DNA of 64,000 bases, taken from positions 3,401,190-3,465,189 of the forward strand of contig OV277869.1 of NCBI GenBank assembly GCA_922989275.2, written 5' to 3'. Below are positions 30,701 through 39,700 of this stretch, one piece after another. This DNA is from Gari tellinella (lineage: Eukaryota; Mollusca; Bivalvia; Cardiida; Psammobiidae). Numbering within the stretch: position 1 is the first letter of the stretch; each line of letters opens with the position of its first letter. The position numbers and the translations under genes are program-made. Under the pieces are notes generated by a model, which worked only from the letters and a program-made list of their open reading frames with translations, was not told where the DNA came from and searched no databases.

Positions 30701-33700
30701 ACATATCCTCATGTCAGCCTCACCTGTAGACACTACCATGATAGCTTGGGACGTTGCCATGGAGATCTGTACTCCACTCTGCAGGTTTGGTGGCGGAGGA
30801 GTGTCACAGTTGTCATGGTCACCAGATGGAAGTAAACTGTTCGCTGCCACGCCCTCCAACCTGTTCAGGTGAGAGAAATGGTCTGTTACAGTGCTCCCTC
30901 TCTACAACGACACCCAACGTGAGAGAAAGAATGTGTGCGTTGTTCAGAGGGAGTCGTTATAGTGAGGAAAATTGGCTTACATTTGCAAACAGCTTGAATC
31001 CAGATCAGACGCGGCGTGACACGGCGTCTGATCTGGATTCAAGCTGTTTGTCACTCGTCATTAAGCTTTTTCTGTCAAAATATCCATTATGTTACTTTTA
31101 GAAGAACAGCAGGCAACAATTTTAAGCAGACGTTACTGCAGCAGTGAAATGGTTAGAAATAATTGTCTTGTTTGGGGAACAGCGATAAGGGCATTAGTTA
31201 GGAGGAAGGAATAGTTGTTGGGAGGACCATTGCAGAAAGGAAGTGCTGTAGTAATACAATTAAACCTGATATAGTTGCAGATAGGGGGAGTATTTTAAAA
31301 ATTGAAATCTTTATTTTCTGCATTAAACCCTATGGTGTCACTATTGATTAGAATTATCTCTTTGGGATAATTCTAATGAGTAGTGACAACATAGGATTTG
31401 GTGCTGAAACAAGCAATAAAATTATGAATTTGTTAAGTTTACTCTCTTATCTTGAGTCCTGTGTGAATAGAACCAATTAAATCAGTTACAATTTTCTCCT
31501 AACTTTTCGCTAATTCAACACTATTCTATATACTCTCCATGTTTGAAGCTATGTTTAATTCTGTTTTCTGTATTTCTAGAGTTTGGGAGACAAAGAAATG
31601 GAGTTGTGAGAAATGGTCTACCTCTACTGGCAGATGCAAGGTCAGTTGTTTACAGCCTCAAATTTACAAAGCTAAAAAACAAAAACGAAAAACATTTGTA
31701 TTAGAAAGGGGAATAACTCTTCAAATAGTATATTAAAACGAGCATGATCAGAAACAGCATTGCTGGCAGCCAGTTTTGACTCCAAACTGTTCGCAATAAA
31801 CATCAGTTCTTGGAATGATATTTGAAATGAAGCTCCAGATAAAGGGGAATATATTAAAAACTAAAATCTTTATTTTTGCATTAAACCCTATGGTGTGATT
31901 ACTCATTCAAATTGTCTCTTTGAGACGCTTCTAATGAGAAGAAACATCATATGATTTGGTGCTGAAATTAGTAGAAGTTTTATCTGTTCAGTTCACTCCC
32001 TCTTATCTGGAGCCCTGTTTTAAAGCTATTTTCTTCTAGGATCTAGAAAATATTTCTACATATTCATGACTGTGGAAATTGGAACTATTTTCTTCTGTGG
32101 AGGAACCAATTAAATACGCTAAAAGGCACTTCCATGGAGGTAATGGGTTAATTAAGAAATAATCTATGTTCTACCGTTGTGAAACGGTATTTTACAACGG
32201 TTGGGAGTTGTGGTGTGCAGGAATTGACCACGAAGGCCGAAGGCCTGAGTGGTCAATTCCTGCGCACCACAACGACCGACCGTTGTAAAATACAGTTTCA
32301 CAACGGCAGAACATAGATTATCTCGATTCTAACATGACCTGGGGCCGTATTCTGAAACATTCTAAGTATTTTAATTAGAAATTTCTAAACTCTAACATTT
32401 TCAACTAAGATTATTTTTCGCTAACTTTTACTCTAAGAAAATACTAAATTATTTTCTTAGCGAAAAAAAAACTAAGAGTAAATTATGGCCGTTGTCAGGG
32501 ACTTTCCCGACTAAAATGACGTCACTCTTCTCGCATACTAACATGTGTGACTGTTTATTTGCGGTGTAGTTTTCGGGTTTGTTTTCTTCTCCCGTTTATA
32601 AAGCAGCAAGCATTGTCCCAGAATAAGTAGAATAGATAATTAATTGAATAAAAAGTGTTTATACATAAGCGTAAATACATAATTAGGTTCACAATTATAA
32701 TTAACTAACAAGCCAAATTTCAACGAAGTCGCCGTAGCTCAATCGATAGCGACTCTGCCTGGCATGACGGGGGTAGCCGGTTCGAGCCACACAGCGTACG
32801 ATCATTTTTTTCTTAACAACCCCCTTCTTTTTTTTTTAATTATCATTACTACATGTAGTTCCATAGATTCATTTCTTTAAATACAAATAACTGCTTTATC
32901 CTTCCACTGCCAAACTTTTGTAATAGTTTACTCCTTTAAATGATCATGTCGTCTGCTTCAATTTTGTTGCCTGCAATATCGTTTCAAAGCCTTAAATGTA
33001 AGGAAGTATAACTGAAAAGAATTCAATACGAGTGTCAAACAGTTTGGATCCTGATCAGACGCCGCGTTTCGCGAAACGCGGCGTCTGACCAAGGTGCAAA
33101 ATGTTTGCAAACGTTCCTTTAGGCGAGAGTGAGTCTAATTCTCACAATTTCATTGTCGTCTGCTTCAATTCTGTTGTCTGCAGTATCTTTTTAAAGTTAA
33201 TTGTATGACTGAAAAGAATTCAATACGAGTGCCAAATAGTTTGGATCCTGATAATAGATCCAATCTGTTTGCAAACGCGCATTCAGGCGCCAGAGTGAAA
33301 GGGTAAAAGCATGCTAGAATTGATGTAAAAGTCTCCAATTAGAGGTTTCCTTCTTATTGGTAGCCTGCTTTAAAAGAAACCCTCTTATTATGCTAAGCGA
33401 GACTTGGATAAAATTTGTTAACAGTTTGTATACAGTAAAGATCCAGATCAGACGCCGCGTTATACGGCGTCTGATATGATCCAAACTTGATTTCCAGTCA
33501 TATTTTACTGTTTTTAAGTTTTGAAAGTATCAAATTGATTATGTTGTTTTCTGCAGATGATGTGTTTGCAGCAGATGACAATTCTGCATGACAATGGTTA
33601 AACATCAATCTGCAGGACACTTTTCTTAATGCTTTTCAAATATCAAGAAATAGTAGAAACATGAAAGTCATTTCTAGAACTAGCAGGATGACAATAAGAA

Positions 33701-36700
33701 GGAAAATTTCTAATTGGAGACTTTTACTTCAATTTTAGCATGCTTTAACCCTTTCACTCTCAATGGCGCCTAAAAGCACGTTTGCAATCAGTTTGGACCT
33801 TGATCAGACGCCGCGTAACGCGGCGTCTGATGAGGATCCAAACTATTTGGCACTCATATTGAATTCTTTTCAGTCATACTGCCTTACAATTTACTTTGAA
33901 ACGATATTGCAGGCAACAAAATTGAAGCAGACGACAATGAAACGGTGAAGAAGTAAACTATTACGAAAGTTTGGCATTGAAAGAATTAAGCAGTTATTTG
34001 AATCTAAAGAAACGAATCTATAGAAATAATGATGATTTTTAAAAAAAAAAGAAGGGGGTTGTTAAGAAAAAAAAAGATCGTACCCTGTGTGGCTCGAACC
34101 GGCGACCCCCGACATGCAAGTAAGACTCGCTATCGATTGAGCTACGGCGACTTCGTTGAAATTTGGCTTGTTAGTTAATTATAATTGTGAACCTAATTAT
34201 GTATTTACGCTAGTTTTGGTACATACAGTGGTCATTTATTACTAAAAATATAGACTTTGAATAGATATCGATATTTTCCACGTTTTCGCGATGAAGACCG
34301 TATGTAATAATGTCTTAAACAGTAATCCCAGTCCTTTGTAATGACGTTACCCCACCCAGACTTTGACCCAATTTCACGAAGCCACTCAAACACAAACGTC
34401 GGCTCAAAAACATCCGCTAAACGTATCTATAGGTCTATAAACGATTTTTATTCAATGAATTATCTATTCTACCTGTTATTACTGCTTAATAAACGTTCGT
34501 GTTCTAATCCTAGAAAATTCTAAAAAGTTAAGAGAGGGTCACAGTTTTCTAAAGTTTTGAGAAAATTCTATAGTAAATTTGGCGAGTTGAGAATTTTCTT
34601 AGTTTTTTTTCATCTTTCTAAGAGGGAATCCCCAAATACTTAGTTGAAATGGCCGAAAACTAAGACTATATTGATTTTCTAAGAGTATATCGTTTTACTT
34701 AGTGAAATCTGTCGAGTTTAGAATTATCTTAGTTTTTTTCACTTTCTAAGAGTATATCATCAAATACTTAGACTAAATTGCCGAAAACTAAGAGAATATT
34801 GATTTACTTAGAGTAAAAGTTATCTAAGAGTGTTTCAGAATACGGGCCCAGATGTAAGGAAATTCATTAGAAAGGAAATCAAATGTTCCATACTTATTTC
34901 CTCAGCGATGAAGTTTTTCGACCGAATAACTTTTTCCGCGGCATTACAAGAATCTAACACCCATAAGCAACTTTACAATTACCGATCCATAATCTGGCAT
35001 AGAACAAACATTACATCAAACAAGACAGAAGAATGAGAAAAGTACTGTAACGTTACTGGTTAAAAGTATATGGTCTTTACGGGCTATATGAATAACGAAA
35101 GAAATTTAAAAAACATAACGTATGAACGCACGTGGTCACGTCATGTCATATAACCGTGGGAGGAGCGGGGTAGGGAAGAGCGTGGTATACCGTCTCAGGT
35201 ATACCACGATAGACCTGTTCTTTGTTTATAGAGACGAATTCACGTGTCATGTTAGAATACAAGTTTGACCATATCAAATTTCAATTGTCTTCACAGGCAT
35301 CTTGCTGGAGTCCAAGGGGGAATATTTTACTGTTTGCAACAGAGAACCAGTCTATCATCTATTCCCTGACATTTTCCCAACCCATAGATGAAACGGAGCC
35401 TATGATTGGTGGATCTCAGACAGCAGCTGCCTGTGTTGACCTATCAGAGACAGAGTTACAAACAGATGGAGATGAGGCACATGTGAAGTAAGGGACTCTT
35501 GCTTATGTAAAATTTGAACATTATAGGAAACACTACATTGACCTTTCTTCTGCTTAAGAAACTTATGAATTTAACCAGTTCCTACAGTGGAGAAAACGTT
35601 CTACTTTCACAAGAAACGCGTTTATGCAAAAAAAAAATTCCATTGCATATAGCTTAAAGCCAGATTAGACACAGGGTTACCCGGCGTCTGCTCAAGTCTA
35701 AACTGTTTGCCACTCAGTTTAAAATATACTTAAAAATTAAACAAAACGAAAGATTTTCTTCTTTTAACTATTCTGCTCTAAAAATAACTCTGACAGGTCA
35801 TAAAAATCTGACAATACTAACTAAACTATCAAGTGTATGGTACAGGCCTCACATGAGACGCTTCAGTGATTCTTTGCCAAGACATTCAACTGGCTTTGCA
35901 TGCTCTGCATGATTTTTTTCAAACATTTTACAGTGATGGGTTCAGTAAAGAAATCGATGGCCATCGATTGCGAGTTTGCTACCACTCTGAACTACAGTGG
36001 AGAAAACGTAATTCTTTCGTGCAAATGCATTGTCATGAAATATGGAAAATGATAACATTTTGACAATTCAGACTTCCAGTTTTGATCTGAGTGGCAAACA
36101 GTTTCGAGCCTGATCAGAAGCCTGATAACCCGGCGTCTGATCTGGTTCCAAACTGTTTTCAATGAAAATAATAATTTAAGCGTAACTGGAGTTATTTGTA
36201 AGGAAAATGTTTTCTCTACTGTACTCTGCACGCTGCACAGGTGGCACAAACCGCTAACCTAAACAGACTACTTACTTACTACTTAATCCTGATTTCATTT
36301 GTCATCTGCTGCGGGTGTCCCAGCATCTGGGGTAGGCAGCAGGCGGCTAGTCTGTCTGATAGTTGATCTCCAAGCAGCTCTGTCAAGTGGATCTACATCA
36401 ACAAGGTTGTACACATTAATGTCAGCCTTCACACAATCTGACCAAGTCTTTCTTGGTCTCCCACGTACTCTTGGGCTTTGAACCTCCATATTGGTGATGG
36501 ACTTTATTGACGATGAGGATCGAGCGACGTGTCCGTACCATCTAAGACGCCTGGAGCGTAAGGCAGCTGTCACCTCAATGGTAATTGAACGCGCTACTTG
36601 ACTAGGTGTAACCACCCAAGCTAGGTCAAGTAATGTCTTTAAGTCTTTAATGAACTACCTATCTGGAATTAAATTTCAGTTATTGGGTCTCAAAGGTCAC

Positions 36701-39700
36701 TGTATCTAACTTGTATATATCAGGGCTCCAGATAAGAGGGAGTAAACTGAACAAATCCAACATGTTTCCACTCATGTCAGCACTAACACATATGATGTCA
36801 CTACTCTTTAGAATTGTCTCCAAGACAATTCTAATGAGTAGTGACATCATAGGGTTTAATGCAGAAATAAAGATTTTAGTTTTCGAAATCCTCCCCTTAT
36901 CTGGAGCCCTACATGTATATATTCACCAACTGACATTGTTCTTCAGAGTGGGTGGTGCATTTATGGAGTAATGAGTTAACATGTATATATTCACTACCTG
37001 ACCTTGTTTTTCAGAGTGGGTGGTTGTATACAGGACCTGATCTGGGACCCCACTGGTGAAAGATTGGCAGTCATGTTCAATGGTAAGTTAAACCTTTACT
37101 CCCTGAAACTTAAATGGACAATTTCAGTTCCTAATTTAGTCTTAATCTATTTTAACCATTTAGGGCTGTTTTCAACAATATATTGTAATATGACAAATAG
37201 GGAATACCCGGATCAGAGGGAGCCCTCTGATCTGTAGCGCGTTCAAGTACCGTATCGATGCAATCGATTGCATCGGAAAACGGTAACAATTCACCTTTAA
37301 CAACCGTTAGGGTGTTACCGATTGCGAACGACACGAACGGCCTCAGAGGTAGTTCGCCATCCCCAACAAGGAAAACAAAATGGCTACCAAATGAATTTAA
37401 TACAACCGGCGAACAGTCCCGACTTAATTTCTCATCAATAAACCAACATTTTCCGATACTTAATGTATCAAATAAAGCAGCTTACATCTGAGCAGCTAAA
37501 TCTTATTTTTATTTGCAGTAAAATTGATGCATTTCAGTTGATTAGTACACTTTTGCTTGTGTTATTAAGATTCGCACATAAATCGTTTGTACCCTTGAAA
37601 AGTTAATAAACTTTGGGGCGCAATGAGTTATTATTGAAGAGTATCGGTGAACGTTAGATGTCGTACTATATGGTTGTTTGCATCGGTTAACGTTACTGTT
37701 CACTGGTACGGTACTTGAACGCCCTACAGGATCTTCACTGTTTGCAAAGGACATGATTGTGTACTCTTGGCAGGTACTGCTTGCAAATGACGCATATATG
37801 TGTGACTAGGGTACAAAGGATTTTAAACCTTTCCTCCATGAATACACATTTTTAGGCATAGATTTATTCCTCGGCATTTAAGAAAAGAGTTCCAATTGAT
37901 ACAGTCATGAATATGAAACATAAGAAATGCATTCAATAGCTTAACTCTTTCCTCCCTGAAACTTTAAATGGACAATTCCAGTTTCCATTTTAGTCTAGTC
38001 CATTTCTGACTTTTAAGGGTTGTTTTTGTCAATGTTTGGCATTATGACAAACAGTGAAGACCCTGATCAGAGGGCTCCTTTCGGAGCCCTCTGATCTGGG
38101 TCTTCACTGTTTGTATAGGACATGTGTACTATTCACATGTACTCTGTTTGAAAAGCACGCCTATATGCGGGACTAGGGTTCAAAGAGTTAAGGTGCATTC
38201 TTCTTTACTTTCAACCTGCTATGATGTACAAGGACGGCTATAGAGTAAATGGTTAAAGAAGGCCAAGAGTAAAGCAGAATGGGCCTTAAGGTGCATTCTG
38301 TTTTACTTTCAATCTTCTTTCAAAGTCCACCTGTCATCAATAGTAGAAACAAGCTATGGTGTAAAGGATTAAAGAAGGCTGAACGTAAAGCAGAATGAGC
38401 CTTAAGGTACTTCGCAGGTGCGCGTAGTTTCCATACAATTGTTATGAAACTTTTCATGAAGAATGATAATAGCCTAAGAAACAATGTGTGAAAATATAGG
38501 CAACATTTATGGTGTGGTTTGTCTTTAAGGTCTCTTTTTCTGACAAAAACCTGGAATTTTGATGATTCTATTTTTCTCAAAAATAAATAAAGCTAATGAC
38601 TGTAAATCTCGCCCAATAAGTAGTCCACAACATTCATTACAAGAAAAGCTAAAATCGTTTTGAATAAAGGTGTTCAGAAAGATGTTATCAGTTATTTAAA
38701 TTTTGCAAAATGCTAAAAAATTGAATTACAAAAAACTGACTCATTCAATGTATATTTGTTTTCATTTTATTCAAATATACGGTTGATGAAATAGTTAGTC
38801 TGAAAAAATTAGAAAATATTACAGTCAAGATTTGTTGTAATAACAGATTTTCTTATCAAAATGTGGGATATTTGAAGTTTAGAAACAGTTAATTACCTTA
38901 AAACTAAAACTTTGTCATAAAAATGCATTATTATTTATTCATGGACTTGCATACAAAGTTAATTATATTGTTTAAACATAATAATAATGGGCAATATCGA
39001 TCTCGAAAAACTTGACGTATTGATAAGCTTCATTATGTGGCTTTATAGTTTGATCAAATCGTTTACATGTATACCGATTTTATTGACTTGTAAGTCATTA
39101 AACTGAAACGTACATGTAAGTGGACATATAATTGGACCGTATAAAACATCACTAATTCTAATCAACGAAGACTAAACATAACATGCCCCTTGATCACTGC
39201 GTTACGGATTGACAAGTCAACAAATTGGACACTTAAAAAAATGTTTGGATAGGATGGGTCTCGAACCTATGACCTTTAAATTGCAAGTCAATCACTCTAC
39301 TAACTGAGCTATGAAGGATTATACTAAAGAGTATCAACATTTCCTTTATATAAATTTTCTAGTATAAGCACGTACGAAAAAAGTCTGTCGTCAAGACGCA
39401 TATCCGCAAGACCGACTTCCGTGAGCGAAAGGCCTTAAAGGTGCATATTGCTTTACCTTCACGTCAATCCTGCATTAAACAGTAAATTGCTATAAAATAT
39501 CCCGATTCTGTATTTTCTGGTTAAAGGGACGTAATACTTTTGTGCTTTTAAATATTTGATACATTTGTAGTTATGTCCCTTTCTTGTTTTCCAGATAACA
39601 GAGACTACATAGCGATATTCAGAACCAAGAATTCCCCTATCCTGGAGATCATTCCATGGTAAATGTTATGATTTATGAAAAAAGCAGGGCTCCAGATAAG

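Larger units (their letters stand above)
32343..34851. mobile_element. 2.5-kb foldback element inside AAAS intron
   Basis: Ends are GGGCCGTATTCTGAAACA and its inverse TGTTTCAGAATACGGGCCC. Arms pair in layers: 32,665-33,100 with 33,785-34,205 (including a tRNA-like sequence and a family F hairpin in each arm), and 33,308-33,360 with 33,691-33,743. Non-coding apart from small unrelated frames. Confidence 0.8.
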
